Origin: Hyphomicrobiales bacterium
GTDB taxonomy: Bacteria > Pseudomonadota > Alphaproteobacteria > Rhizobiales > Rhizobiaceae
Direction: 5' to 3'
NCBI GenBank assembly: GCA_021775455.1
Contig: JAJFHU010000061.1
Span: 1 to 64,000 of the forward strand
DNA: 64,000 nt
The notes beneath the pieces were generated by a model. It did no database searches and had not been told where the DNA came from. It worked only from the letters and a program-made list of their open reading frames with translations. The translations under genes and the position numbers were made by a program. Positions 17,329-26,584 of the stretch are shown piece by piece. Within the stretch, counting starts at the first letter, position 1. Each line of letters starts with the position of its first letter.

Positions 17329-17922
17329 ATGAAAAAGATCCGATTGTTCCTTTGGGCGCTGGTTGCGCTAACAGCCTGTTTTGCTGGTTATCTAACCATC
17401 ATGACAGCTACCGGTAACCGGATACCAACACCTGCGGCATTGCACCTTGGCGCACCGTTCGAACTGGTACGTCACGATGGCAGACCAATTACCGAAAAAG
17501 CATTTGAGGGTCGGGCGTACGCGCTCTTTTTTGGATTTACGTTTTGCCCAGATGTTTGTCCAACGACTCTGGCGGAAGCCAGCAGCTGGATGAAAGAGCT
17601 TGGTCCTGACGGTGACAAGGTTGATTTTTATTTCGTTACTGTCGATCCGGAAAGAGATTCGCCCGAAGCATTGGCGCGATACATTTCCTCGTTTGATCCG
17701 AGAATTACAGGGATAACCGGGGACCCATTAAAAATCGGGAAGCTGCTGGACTCCTACAAGATTTACGCTGAAAAAGTTAATCTGGATGATGGCGATTATA
17801 CCATGGATCACACGGCATCTGTCTTGCTGTTCAGAGCAGATGGCAGCCTTCAGGGCACCGTTGGCTATGGCGAGGCCCAGGAAACTGCTGTGGCAAAACT
17901 TCAAATTCTGGTTGGCAGCTAA
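17329..17922 (+). CDS. SCO1/SenC copper chaperone
   Basis: A 197-residue SCO1/SenC/PrrC protein with a single N-terminal membrane anchor and a periplasmic thioredoxin fold. Copper ligands are Cys73 and Cys77 (FTFCPDVCPTT) and His161 (MDHTASV). SCO proteins deliver copper to the CuA centre of cytochrome c oxidase. No oxidase genes are nearby. I use the ATG at 17329; a GTG at 17308 overlapping the xseB stop would extend the N-terminus by seven polar residues. Confidence 0.92.
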   Translation: MKKIRLFLWALVALTACFAGYLTIMTATGNRIPTPAALHLGAPFELVRHDGRPITEKAFEGRAYALFFGFTFCPDVCPTTLAEASSWMKELGPDGDKVDFYFVTVDPERDSPEALARYISSFDPRITGITGDPLKIGKLLDSYKIYAEKVNLDDGDYTMDHTASVLLFRADGSLQGTVGYGEAQETAVAKLQILVGS

Positions 17923-18020
17923 ACCTGCAATTTTACCATTAGGTAACCATCTCTGTTTCTCTTTCCCTAACCCTGTCGTGGGACAATAACCCATCCACAA
18001 AATTGGTGGGAGTAAGGGCA

Positions 18021-18509
18021 TTGGGGAAGAAATTGAAGTATTGCGTAATAGGGCTTGCGGCCACGCTTATCAGTGGAAGTGCGTTTGCAGACGAGCATTC
18101 ACATTTTGAAGGTCATGCATTCGGAAAAAAGGCATATCTGGAAGAACAACCTACATTTGTGCAACCGCGTTATGACAGGCGTGTCGCAGCAGCTGCAGCG
18201 CGGTTGGCTGCCGCCAAACTCGGTACCATTCGAGGAAGTATCGGGCACGATCAATCTCCGATCATGGTAGAGATTTCGGAGAAAAAGACCGACGTAAAAG
18301 CGGAAATTCCTTTGTTACCAAGACTTTCCGGTTCACCGCATCCTGCGGGTACCGAAATGCCACCTCCGATCGTTAGCAATGATACCGGTGATCTGGATGC
18401 GATCATGACAGGCACTGTGATCACGCAACCGGCGCAGCAGGCATATTCTGATGGACTTTATTGGGACCAGTTCGACAGCAAGGGGCGACGCCTGAAAAGA
18501 ATTAACTAG
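18021..18509 (+). CDS. hypothetical secreted protein
   Basis: About 162 residues. I do not recognise the family. It has an N-terminal signal peptide (a positive start, then CVIGLAATLISGSAFA), a His-rich HSHFEGHAFGKK segment after the likely cleavage site, an Ala-rich stretch and a Pro-rich middle. It is probably periplasmic. The TTG at 18021 is chosen because GGGAG stands about eight bases upstream; another in-frame TTG lies at 18003. It sits between the SCO1 gene and tlyA. Confidence 0.6.
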   Translation: MGKKLKYCVIGLAATLISGSAFADEHSHFEGHAFGKKAYLEEQPTFVQPRYDRRVAAAAARLAAAKLGTIRGSIGHDQSPIMVEISEKKTDVKAEIPLLPRLSGSPHPAGTEMPPPIVSNDTGDLDAIMTGTVITQPAQQAYSDGLYWDQFDSKGRRLKRIN

Positions 18510-18573
18510 CTATCTGATTTTCAACAACTGCAAATTTCTTGCAATCACAAGCTTGGCACTTCATTTAAGTTGA

Positions 18574-19326
18574 GTGACTGACTTTAAAAAATATCGCCTT
18601 GATGAATGGCTAGTACAGTATATGCACTACCCTTCCCGTGCACGGGCCCGGGACGCAATCAAGCGTGGTTGCGTTTCCATCGACGGTGAGGTTTCAACCA
18701 AGGTGTCCAGAAACGTTGGCGGCGGCGAATTAGTCGAAACAGATGATCCGGCTCAAAAATACGTATCCCGTGCCGCGTTGAAACTGCTTCACGGATTGAA
18801 GATCACCCAGTTCAGCCCGGCAGGAAAGATTGCAGTGGATGTCGGCGCATCGACCGGTGGATTTTGCCAGGTGCTGCTCGAACATGACGCAAAGAAGGTA
18901 TTCGCGGTGGATGTGGGGCACGATCAAATGATAAATTCTGTTTCCGGCGATTCCCGATTGGTAAATCTGGAAGGGCTTAATGCACGGGAATTGAAACTGG
19001 AGCATCTTGACAATTTACAACCCCAGTATTTGACATGTGATGTGAGTTTCATATCTTTAAAACTTGCTCTGCCACCGGTCCTTACGATAGCTGAAGATGG
19101 TGCCGAGGGCATATTTCTGGTCAAACCGCAATTTGAGGTGGGGCGAGATCATGTTGGGCGGGGTGGAATCGTCAAAGATGAAAATATGGGAGAACGTTTC
19201 GCCCGTGAAACCCACGACTGGCTATCGGATTTTGAAGGATGGAAGGCTACGCATTTTGCCAGATCTCCCATTATCGGTGGCGATGGAAACACAGAGTATC
19301 TGATAGCGGGGATCAAAAATGGGTGA
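18574..19326 (+). CDS. tlyA: TlyA-family rRNA 2'-O-methyltransferase
   Basis: A 250-residue TlyA protein. An S4 RNA-binding domain occupies roughly residues 7-65, followed by an FtsJ-like Rossmann methyltransferase with SAM site VDVGASTGGFCQVLL. Characterised homologues methylate 2'-O of cytidines in 16S and/or 23S rRNA; old names call them haemolysins. It starts at GTG. It overlaps the next RNA methyltransferase by eight bases, so the pair is translationally coupled. Confidence 0.92.
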   Translation: MTDFKKYRLDEWLVQYMHYPSRARARDAIKRGCVSIDGEVSTKVSRNVGGGELVETDDPAQKYVSRAALKLLHGLKITQFSPAGKIAVDVGASTGGFCQVLLEHDAKKVFAVDVGHDQMINSVSGDSRLVNLEGLNARELKLEHLDNLQPQYLTCDVSFISLKLALPPVLTIAEDGAEGIFLVKPQFEVGRDHVGRGGIVKDENMGERFARETHDWLSDFEGWKATHFARSPIIGGDGNTEYLIAGIKNG

Positions 19327-20557
19327 ACGGGTAAGGATTACAGAATTGGGCCGAAAGGCGGACGGAGTTGCAGAATTGAACGGCGCACGAATTCATGTCC
19401 CACTCACTTTGCCACATGAAGAGGTGGAGGTATCCGGTAGCGGCAGCCACCGACTGTTGCAAACTATCCACAAACCTTCGCCAAACCGCATTGAGCCCAT
19501 ATGCCCACACTTTGGAGTGTGTGGAGGATGCCAAACCCAACATATATCCAACAGTTCATACATGGAATGGAAGTTCAATCTGCTTCGGGAAGCACTGACG
19601 CGGTCGGGAATTGAATTAATGCCCGAACCCATCGTACAATTTGATACGGCATCAAGACGGCGGGTCGTATTCAATGCCAAATGGGCTGGTGGAAAACTTC
19701 TCTTTGGATTTTCCGGTCGCCGATCTCACACGATAGTGCCTATTGATTCCTGTAGCGTTTTATCAAGCAACATTACTGCCAAGCTTGATGATCTGAGACA
19801 ACTGGCGCAGGTTCTTGGAAATCCCAAAAAGCCTTATCGCATCAGCGTTTTGTCTACACAGACTGGTCTGGACGTCAGTTTTTACGATGTTGGAAACATC
19901 AAGGAAACACAACGAAGTCGCGCAATTGAAGCTGCGTTGAAATTTGATATTGCCCGGCTATCGCTTGATAATGAAATTCTTGTTGAAGCCCGCAAGCCTC
20001 TTTTAAATTTCTCAGGTCACAGATTGGTTCCAGCACCTGGTTCTTTCGTGCAGGCCATAGAAGATACCGAGCAAGCAATGGTTTCCCTGGTTTGTGAACA
20101 TCTGGCCGATTGCAAGCAGGTTGCTGACCTTTACTGCGGCATGGGTACATTTGCATTGCGACTGGCCCAAACATCGACGGTATACGGCGCTGAAACCAGC
20201 AAGCCTGCGGTAGAAGCGCTGGATCAGGCGTGGCGGGATTCCGGCGGCACCTTGAAGAAAATCACTACCGAAGTGCGCAATCTGGAAAGACGCCCTTTGA
20301 GCATTCAGGAATTGAAAAACATTGACGGGTTGGTTTTCGACCCACCCCGCGCCGGAGCTGAAGCCCAATCCAGACAGATTGCAAAGTCGCAAGTCCGAAA
20401 AATTGTAGCAGTTTCGTGCAATCCTGCAACGCTTGCGCGAGACTTGGCCGTCTTGCTGGCTGGCGGTTATGAAATCAGGAGAATTGTTCCCCTCGACCAG
20501 TTCAAGTTTACACCGCACCTTGAGGTTGTGACACTACTTGAACGGAGCAAAAAATAA
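19319..20557 (+). CDS. RlmD/TrmA-family 23S rRNA (uracil-5-)-methyltransferase
   Basis: A 412-residue class I RNA 5-methyluridine methyltransferase. It has a TRAM-like N-terminus and [4Fe-4S] ligands Cys62, Cys68, Cys71 and probably Cys145, the RumA/RlmD spacing. The SAM motif is LYCGMGTFALRLA. The catalytic SCNPATLARDL and the FDPPRAGAE motif are present. Members methylate U1939 or nearby uridines in 23S rRNA. Gene order with tlyA is common in alphaproteobacteria. The exact target is not decidable here. Confidence 0.92.
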   Translation: MGERVRITELGRKADGVAELNGARIHVPLTLPHEEVEVSGSGSHRLLQTIHKPSPNRIEPICPHFGVCGGCQTQHISNSSYMEWKFNLLREALTRSGIELMPEPIVQFDTASRRRVVFNAKWAGGKLLFGFSGRRSHTIVPIDSCSVLSSNITAKLDDLRQLAQVLGNPKKPYRISVLSTQTGLDVSFYDVGNIKETQRSRAIEAALKFDIARLSLDNEILVEARKPLLNFSGHRLVPAPGSFVQAIEDTEQAMVSLVCEHLADCKQVADLYCGMGTFALRLAQTSTVYGAETSKPAVEALDQAWRDSGGTLKKITTEVRNLERRPLSIQELKNIDGLVFDPPRAGAEAQSRQIAKSQVRKIVAVSCNPATLARDLAVLLAGGYEIRRIVPLDQFKFTPHLEVVTLLERSKK

Positions 20558-20641
20558 TTGGCGTTGCCTGTGGTCTAAGCCCAACTCACCTGCTAGTCTT
20601 TTCAAAAATAGGGGCCATGCAACATATAGTTTGGAGTAGAC

Positions 20642-21505
20642 ATGTTGAATCCTGTCGCCATTGTTGCAAATGAATTAGGAAACCATCTTCAGGAAACTTA
20701 CCACCTTTATTTTGGCGATCGCAGGCCGGAATTTGTCAGCTATATTGGCGGCGCGGCGCGGTTGGTTCTTGAACGAATTGGAAATTCCAATGCGCTTTAC
20801 CACAATGTAGACCACACGATTGTAGTGACGCTTTGCGGTCAGCACATTATTCGAGGCCGCTTGCTGTCGGGTTCAATTCGTCCGGAAGACTGGTTGCATT
20901 TTACCCTCGCACTTTTGATCCATGATATTGGTTATGTTCGGGGAATTTGTTCCGGCGATACCAAAAATGAATTCATCATCAATGACGAAGGCGAGACGAT
21001 TACACCACCACGTGGTGCATCAGATGCATATCTTACGCCTTACCATGTCGATCGAGGCAAAATTTACGCCCGCGAACGCTTCAAGAATTCAGAGTTTGTC
21101 GATGGGGATCGAATCGCCGAAATGATTGAAATGACGCGCTTTCCCATTCCCGATACCAAAATGCACAACGAGACCCAAAGCGAAGGTGCCTTGGTGCGGG
21201 CAGCAGACCTTATCGGGCAAATGGCTGATCCGTTTTATCACTCAAAGATCAATGGACTTTATGCAGAATTTGTCGAAACAGGCGTTGACAAGATGCTGGG
21301 CATGGAAACGCCAGCAGATCTCACCGACAAATATCCCGAGCACTTCTGGACTCATGTCGAACCCTATATCGGGCCGGCGATTGAATATTTGCGACTAACG
21401 ACAGAAGGCAAGATGTGGATTGCACATCTTCATTCCAACCTGTTTCAGGTAGAGCATCGCACCCATCATATCGGACCGTTCCCAGGGGTGGTTGACCAGG
21501 GTTAA
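20642..21505 (+). CDS. HD-domain metal-dependent phosphohydrolase
   Basis: A 287-residue HD-superfamily protein. Metal ligands appear as YHNVDHT and the paired HD in LLIHDIGY, with further conserved acidic residues in VRAADLIGQMADPFY. The family hydrolyses phosphate esters of nucleotides or cyclic nucleotides. No second domain or membrane segment is seen. It ends convergently, overlapping the crotonase gene on the opposite strand by four bases. Substrate unknown. Confidence 0.85.
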   Translation: MLNPVAIVANELGNHLQETYHLYFGDRRPEFVSYIGGAARLVLERIGNSNALYHNVDHTIVVTLCGQHIIRGRLLSGSIRPEDWLHFTLALLIHDIGYVRGICSGDTKNEFIINDEGETITPPRGASDAYLTPYHVDRGKIYARERFKNSEFVDGDRIAEMIEMTRFPIPDTKMHNETQSEGALVRAADLIGQMADPFYHSKINGLYAEFVETGVDKMLGMETPADLTDKYPEHFWTHVEPYIGPAIEYLRLTTEGKMWIAHLHSNLFQVEHRTHHIGPFPGVVDQG

Positions 21506-22263
21506 GTCGATTTCTTTCCTTTTGACAGGAAAGCTTCGAATGCAGCCTTTGCTTCATCCGATTTAAGCCGCTCATCAAAGAGCAATGCTTCCTCGCGCAT
21601 CCGTGCCAGAATGTCGGTACGGTCACCGCGAACGAGATTTCGTGAGAGTTTGAGGGATTCGCGTGGTTTGGATGTAATTTCCAAGGCTGCGGCAAGTGCT
21701 TCAGTTTCAACCCGCCCTGCTGGCACGATCTGATTGATAATACCGGTTTCCAATGCCTGTGTTGCATTGAATGGCTTCCCCATGACCAGCAGTTCAAACG
21801 CCCGCTGATAGCCCATCAAGCGCGGCGCAATCAGACTGGAACCTGCTTCCGGGACAAGCCCCAAATCAGTAAAAGGCGTCCGGAACAGGCTCTTATCGGA
21901 TGCAATCACATAATCGCAATGTAACAACATGGTGGTGCCCACACCGATGGCCAGCCCGTCTACTCCCGCAACCAATGGCTTTTCAGCAATAATGATGCGT
22001 TCCAGAAAATCAAACACCGGAGAAGCATGGACATTTCCCCCTTCAGCCATTTTCAAAAAATCGGCGATATCATTACCCGCGCAAAAACTTCCGGGGGTTC
22101 CGAGTATGGTAATCGAACCTACTGTAGGGTTTGCATTGGCATTGTCGATTGCACCGGAAAGTGCGGAATACATCTCGACCGTCAACGCATTCTTCTTGTC
22201 AGGACGGTTCATGCGGATGGTCATTACGCCATCAATTTCCTCAACAAGAATCAAATCACTCAT
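21502..22263 (-). CDS. enoyl-CoA hydratase/isomerase family protein
   Basis: A 253-residue crotonase. The oxyanion-hole segments are SFCAGNDIADF and VDGLAIGVGTTMLLHCD. Only one of the two usual catalytic glutamates is obvious (GLVPEAGSS); the position that is Glu in classic hydratases reads GTT. That pattern is typical of delta3-delta2 isomerases and other non-hydratase crotonases. The gene lies 18 bases downstream of the acyl-CoA dehydrogenase and is almost certainly co-transcribed with it. Confidence 0.9.
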   Translation of the reverse strand: MSDLILVEEIDGVMTIRMNRPDKKNALTVEMYSALSGAIDNANANPTVGSITILGTPGSFCAGNDIADFLKMAEGGNVHASPVFDFLERIIIAEKPLVAGVDGLAIGVGTTMLLHCDYVIASDKSLFRTPFTDLGLVPEAGSSLIAPRLMGYQRAFELLVMGKPFNATQALETGIINQIVPAGRVETEALAAALEITSKPRESLKLSRNLVRGDRTDILARMREEALLFDERLKSDEAKAAFEAFLSKGKKST

Positions 22264-22281
22264 TGGACGAGGCTTTCATAA

Positions 22282-24057
22282 TCAGGCAGATTTCAAAATG
22301 GAAGACGCTTTGAGAAGGCTTTGTGCTCCACCGATTACGGTTTGCGAAAGCGCTTCACATTCTGGTAGCAGATTTTCTGCATAATACCGCGCCAAACCAG
22401 TTGCCTCACCTGCTTCTGAAGCCAGGCCTGCCTTGGCCAGATAACAACCACCTGCGGCCAATCCGAACAATTGCTGGTAAGGTGATGTTCCCGCCAGCGC
22501 TTCCTCCATTCGACCTTCTTCAAGGCAAGAGAGCATCCAGCCTGTGGCTTGAGAGAGAGCCTCCAGCGCGCTGTCCAACGCATCCGCAGTTGTGCCGAAT
22601 TCGTCGTGATTTGCACCGCGAACCATTTCTGCAATTTTGCTTAACTCGGCGATGTATCCTTTCACTGCTTCGCCACCAGACAAAGGTAACTTTCGTGTCA
22701 CAAGATCGATTGACTGAACACCATTTGTGCCTTCATAAATCGGGTTAATGCGCGCATCACGCATAAATTGAGCCGCACCGGTTTCTTCAATGAAACCCAT
22801 CCCGCCGTGAATTTGCACCCCAAGGGACGCGACTTCTACGCCGGCATCGGAAGAAAAACTTTTTGCAATTGGAGTGATCAGACCCGCCCTTTCCGACCAG
22901 AATTTTGCCTCGTCGGGATTTTCTGAATCACTCATGTCTATGGCATGGGCAAGGGAATAGCAGATAGCACGGGACGCCTGCACCAACGCCCGCATTGTTA
23001 GCAGATTGCGTTGCACATCGGGGTGCTCGACGATGAGGCTCATACCCGGGCCTTCATGTGACGGCGCTTTGCCTTGCTTGCGCTCGTTGGCGTAGGCAAG
23101 TGCGTGTTGGTATGCAGCTTCGGCAACCGCTACACCCTGCATGCCAACATTGAGTCTGGCATTGTTCATCATTGTAAACATGCAATTGAGGCCCCGATTT
23201 TCTTCGCCGACCAAATAACCCACAGCACCAGCTTCACCTTCGGTAAATCCATCGCCATAAATCATTACGCATGTAGGAGAACCATGAATACCAAGCTTGT
23301 GCTCAATCGACTGGCAGAACACGTCATTGCGCTCACCGGGATTTCCACTATCATCCGGTACGAATTTTGGCACCAGAAAGAGTGAAATTCCACGTGTTCC
23401 TGCAGGCGCGTCAGGTAATCGGGCCAACACCATATGACAAATATTATCCGCCAAATCGTGTTCTCCATAGGTAATAAAAATCTTTTGGCCAAATATGCGG
23501 TAGGTACCGTCACCTGCTGGTTTTGCCTGGGATTTGAGCGCACCCAAATCTGTTCCGGCATGTGGTTCGGTAAGGTTCATCGTGCCGGTCCATTCACCGG
23601 ACACCATTTTTTCCAGGAACACGTTTTTCAGATCATCACTACCGTGAGCCTCCAGGGCTTCAACGGCACCGGTCGTTAACAGCGGACACAATCCAAATGC
23701 CATGGATGCGGAATTCCACATTTCAAGAACGGCGGCAGCCATCATGGTCGGCAGTTTCTGGCCACCGAACTCTTCTGGCCCGGTTATTGAATTCCAGCCA
23801 GCTTCACAAAACTGCTTGTACGCCTCCTTGAAACCTGGTGCAGTTGTTACAACCTTGTTTTCCCACTTTGCGCCAACCTGATCGGCCGTCCGATTTAGAG
23901 GGGCCACCTCTTCGGTAGCGAATTTTCCCGCTTCCTTCAAAATTGCATCCACCAAATCTTCTGAGAGATTTTCGAACTTGCCTTCCGCAATCGCCAAATT
24001 GAGGCCCGCCACGTGCTTCAATGCAAATGCAATATCTTCTACCGGTGCCCGATACAT
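22282..24057 (-). CDS. acyl-CoA dehydrogenase, DmdC-like subgroup
   Basis: A 591-residue FAD acyl-CoA dehydrogenase of the long subgroup with a C-terminal extension. LTEPHAGTDLGALKSQA, ITYGEHDLADNI and the C-terminal QIHGGMGFIEETGAAQFMRDARI match this class, which includes 3-methylmercaptopropionyl-CoA dehydrogenase DmdC. The ATG at 24057 follows GAGAGGGAAACAGG and gives the usual MYRAPVEDIAFALKHVAG. An upstream start would add 28 atypical residues. A crotonase follows immediately. A role in DMSP breakdown is possible, but ordinary fatty-acid oxidation is equally compatible. Confidence 0.92.
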   Translation of the reverse strand: MYRAPVEDIAFALKHVAGLNLAIAEGKFENLSEDLVDAILKEAGKFATEEVAPLNRTADQVGAKWENKVVTTAPGFKEAYKQFCEAGWNSITGPEEFGGQKLPTMMAAAVLEMWNSASMAFGLCPLLTTGAVEALEAHGSDDLKNVFLEKMVSGEWTGTMNLTEPHAGTDLGALKSQAKPAGDGTYRIFGQKIFITYGEHDLADNICHMVLARLPDAPAGTRGISLFLVPKFVPDDSGNPGERNDVFCQSIEHKLGIHGSPTCVMIYGDGFTEGEAGAVGYLVGEENRGLNCMFTMMNNARLNVGMQGVAVAEAAYQHALAYANERKQGKAPSHEGPGMSLIVEHPDVQRNLLTMRALVQASRAICYSLAHAIDMSDSENPDEAKFWSERAGLITPIAKSFSSDAGVEVASLGVQIHGGMGFIEETGAAQFMRDARINPIYEGTNGVQSIDLVTRKLPLSGGEAVKGYIAELSKIAEMVRGANHDEFGTTADALDSALEALSQATGWMLSCLEEGRMEEALAGTSPYQQLFGLAAGGCYLAKAGLASEAGEATGLARYYAENLLPECEALSQTVIGGAQSLLKASSILKSA

Positions 24058-24150
24058 TCCTGTTTCCCTCTCTTGCCCTAAAACAGTACACGCATTAGGC
24101 ATTACCAACACGTGTCTTACTGTCTTGAACAGTTGAGCCACTCAGGTCAA

Positions 24151-25146
24151 ATGGAAATTGGTTGTATGCCGGACATCATTTCTGTCGATAGCCTTGCTGA
24201 AAGCATGGACGCCATCTGCAGGAAAATTGCAGGCGGCGAGTTGATTGCCATCCCGACCGAGACGGTCTACGGGCTCGCAGGCGATGCAACCAATGGTATC
24301 GCGGTTGCAAAGATTTTCCAGATGAAAGGGCGACCACAATTTAATCCACTAATTTGCCATGTAAGCGGCACTGAGATGGCGGAGGCAATTGGTGAATTTT
24401 CACCACTTGCCACCAAACTTGCCAAGGCATTCTGGCCTGGGCCCCTTACCCTGGTCCTGCCACTCAATCCAGATTATGGAATTCATCCCCTTGTGACCGC
24501 CAATCTCAATACTGTTGGTTTACGGTTCCCCAAGGGACCAGCAGCCGATGTCATTGAAGCCTGTGATCGACCTCTGGCGGCGCCAAGCGCCAATCGCTCC
24601 GGCAAAATTTCCCCAACATCGGCAGGTCGTGTTGCAAGGGAGTTTCCGAACGAACAACTAACCATCATAGATGCGGGGGCCTGTTCGGTTGGGCTGGAAT
24701 CTACCGTTGTAAAGGTAAATGGTGACAGTCTGAAAATCCTGAGGCCGGGCTCAATTACAGGGGAGATGATCCAATCAGAAACCGGAATCATGCCCGAGAG
24801 CATTGCGGGCGGAGATGGAATTGAAGCACCCGGAATGATGGCAAGCCACTACGCTCCGAATGCCAGACTGCTAATCAATCAAAGGAATTGTCCCTCTGGT
24901 GCTGCCCTTTTGGCGTTTGGCGCAGAGACGGATTGCAATCGTGACGGGGCAATACAGACGATGAATCTAAGTCCGGGAGGCGATTTGATTGAAGCAGCTG
25001 CCAATTTGTATGAAAGTCTGCATGTGCTTGATTCTGCCGGTCATGAAGTGATTGCCGTAGAACCCATACCAACGAATGGATTGGGCATTGCGATCAATGA
25101 TCGACTGAACCGCGCAGCCGCACCAAAGCCGGGAGTTGATGCATGA
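24151..25146 (+). CDS. tsaC: L-threonylcarbamoyladenylate synthase (Sua5 type)
   Basis: About 331 residues: an N-terminal YrdC/TsaC domain (IPTETVYGLAGDA, KGRPQFNPL, RPLAAPSANRSG) plus the Sua5-specific C-terminal domain (PGMMASHYAPNA). It makes threonylcarbamoyl-AMP from threonine, bicarbonate and ATP for the t6A37 modification of ANN-decoding tRNAs. Two starts are plausible: ATG 24151 with AGGT upstream, or ATG 24166. It is divergent from the dehydrogenase and overlaps the next gene by four bases. Confidence 0.92.
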   Translation: MEIGCMPDIISVDSLAESMDAICRKIAGGELIAIPTETVYGLAGDATNGIAVAKIFQMKGRPQFNPLICHVSGTEMAEAIGEFSPLATKLAKAFWPGPLTLVLPLNPDYGIHPLVTANLNTVGLRFPKGPAADVIEACDRPLAAPSANRSGKISPTSAGRVAREFPNEQLTIIDAGACSVGLESTVVKVNGDSLKILRPGSITGEMIQSETGIMPESIAGGDGIEAPGMMASHYAPNARLLINQRNCPSGAALLAFGAETDCNRDGAIQTMNLSPGGDLIEAAANLYESLHVLDSAGHEVIAVEPIPTNGLGIAINDRLNRAAAPKPGVDA

Positions 25147-26561
25147 CCGGGTTATCCAAAAAGTTGCTGGATCAGTTCGTGGCATGCGTCGGTGCTGATC
25201 ATGTGCTGACTGGCAGCGATGATCTTTCACACTACACGAATGAAAATCGCGGCATTTATCACGGAAAAACACCTTTGGTGCTGAAACCGGGTTCAACGCA
25301 GGAGGTCGCTGCAATAATCAAACTGGCTGCGGAGACCAAAACTGCAATTGTTCCCCAGGGTGGTCATACCGGTCACGTGGGAGGTGCGGTTCCCGATGAA
25401 AAAGGAAACCAGATTGTGGTCTCCATGGAACGCATGAACAGAATTCGCAAGGTAGACATTGATGGCAATGCGATGATGGTTGAAGCCGGTGTCATTCTGG
25501 AAGCCATACAAATTGAAGCCGAAGAACACGGAAAACTTTTTCCGCTAACCTTGGCTTCACAAGGGTCATGCCAGATAGGCGGCAATATCGCGACCAATGC
25601 CGGAGGAACAGGAGTCATTGCTTACGGGAACATGCGCGACCAGGTTTTGGGGCTGGAAGTTGTGCTTCCGTCCGGCAAAATTCTGGATGGGCTCAGAAGT
25701 CTTCACAAGGACAATACCGGTTATGATCTGAAAAACCTGTTCATCGGTTCGGAAGGCACACTTGGAATCATTACTGCCTGTGTGCTTAAACTCAGACCAA
25801 AACCGCGTGGAAAGGCTGTTGCACTTGCCGGATTATCATCACCAGAGCACGCATTGAAACTATACGCTCTTGCGCGCGAGCGGGGTGAAGGGATGTTGAC
25901 CGCTTGTGAATTAATGCCGGATTTGGCTTTGCAATGCACGCTACGCAATATTGAAGGCAATCGCGCTCCGCTTGAAGGCAATCACGCCTGGTATGTTCTG
26001 ATGGAAATTTCCTCCAACCGGAGTGAAGAAGATGCGCAGAATAGCCTTGAAAACATTCTTCAAGAGGGTTTGCAAGAAAAACTCGTTGGGGACGCTGCAA
26101 TCGCCCAAACGCTGGAACAACAACAGGCATTGTGGCGAATACGCGAAACGGTGCCGCTGGCCCAAAAGCAAGAAGGTGGTTCGATCAAGCATGACGTGGC
26201 AGTTCCGGTACACAGGGTTCCGGAATTTCTCAAGCGAGCGGGCGCAATAATCAAACGGGAAATGCCCGATGCCCGGATTTACAGTTTTGGCCATCTTGGG
26301 GATGGAAACATTCACTACAATATTTCCCAACCGATTGACGGTGACAAGGAAGTGTTTTTGGCGCACAGGCAGGAGATAAATGATCTCATCCATGATCTCG
26401 TGATCGAAATGGAGGGCTCAGTTTCTGCCGAACATGGTATAGGGCGGTTGAAGCGCGACCTGCTCGCAAGAACCAAAAGCCCTGTGGAACTTCAACTCAT
26501 GAAACAACTGAAAACGACCCTTGACCCTAATGGAATTATGAACCCTGGCAAAGTGGTGTGA
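25143..26561 (+). CDS. FAD-linked 2-hydroxyacid dehydrogenase (GlcD-like)
   Basis: A 472-residue VAO-family flavoenzyme. The FAD-binding PCMH part contains VPQGGHTGHVGGAVP and GSCQIGGNIATNAGGTGVIAYGN. The C-terminal cap ends in SAEHGIGRLKRDLL, near the usual metal/substrate site FGHLGDGNIHYN. Relatives include glycolate oxidase GlcD, D-lactate dehydrogenase and D-2-hydroxyglutarate dehydrogenase. No GlcE/GlcF genes accompany it, which favours a stand-alone D-lactate or D-2-hydroxyglutarate dehydrogenase. The ATGA overlap with tsaC suggests coupling. Confidence 0.9.
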   Translation: MTGLSKKLLDQFVACVGADHVLTGSDDLSHYTNENRGIYHGKTPLVLKPGSTQEVAAIIKLAAETKTAIVPQGGHTGHVGGAVPDEKGNQIVVSMERMNRIRKVDIDGNAMMVEAGVILEAIQIEAEEHGKLFPLTLASQGSCQIGGNIATNAGGTGVIAYGNMRDQVLGLEVVLPSGKILDGLRSLHKDNTGYDLKNLFIGSEGTLGIITACVLKLRPKPRGKAVALAGLSSPEHALKLYALARERGEGMLTACELMPDLALQCTLRNIEGNRAPLEGNHAWYVLMEISSNRSEEDAQNSLENILQEGLQEKLVGDAAIAQTLEQQQALWRIRETVPLAQKQEGGSIKHDVAVPVHRVPEFLKRAGAIIKREMPDARIYSFGHLGDGNIHYNISQPIDGDKEVFLAHRQEINDLIHDLVIEMEGSVSAEHGIGRLKRDLLARTKSPVELQLMKQLKTTLDPNGIMNPGKVV

Positions 26562-26584
26562 CCAGGCATTCTCTTAACCCGGCA

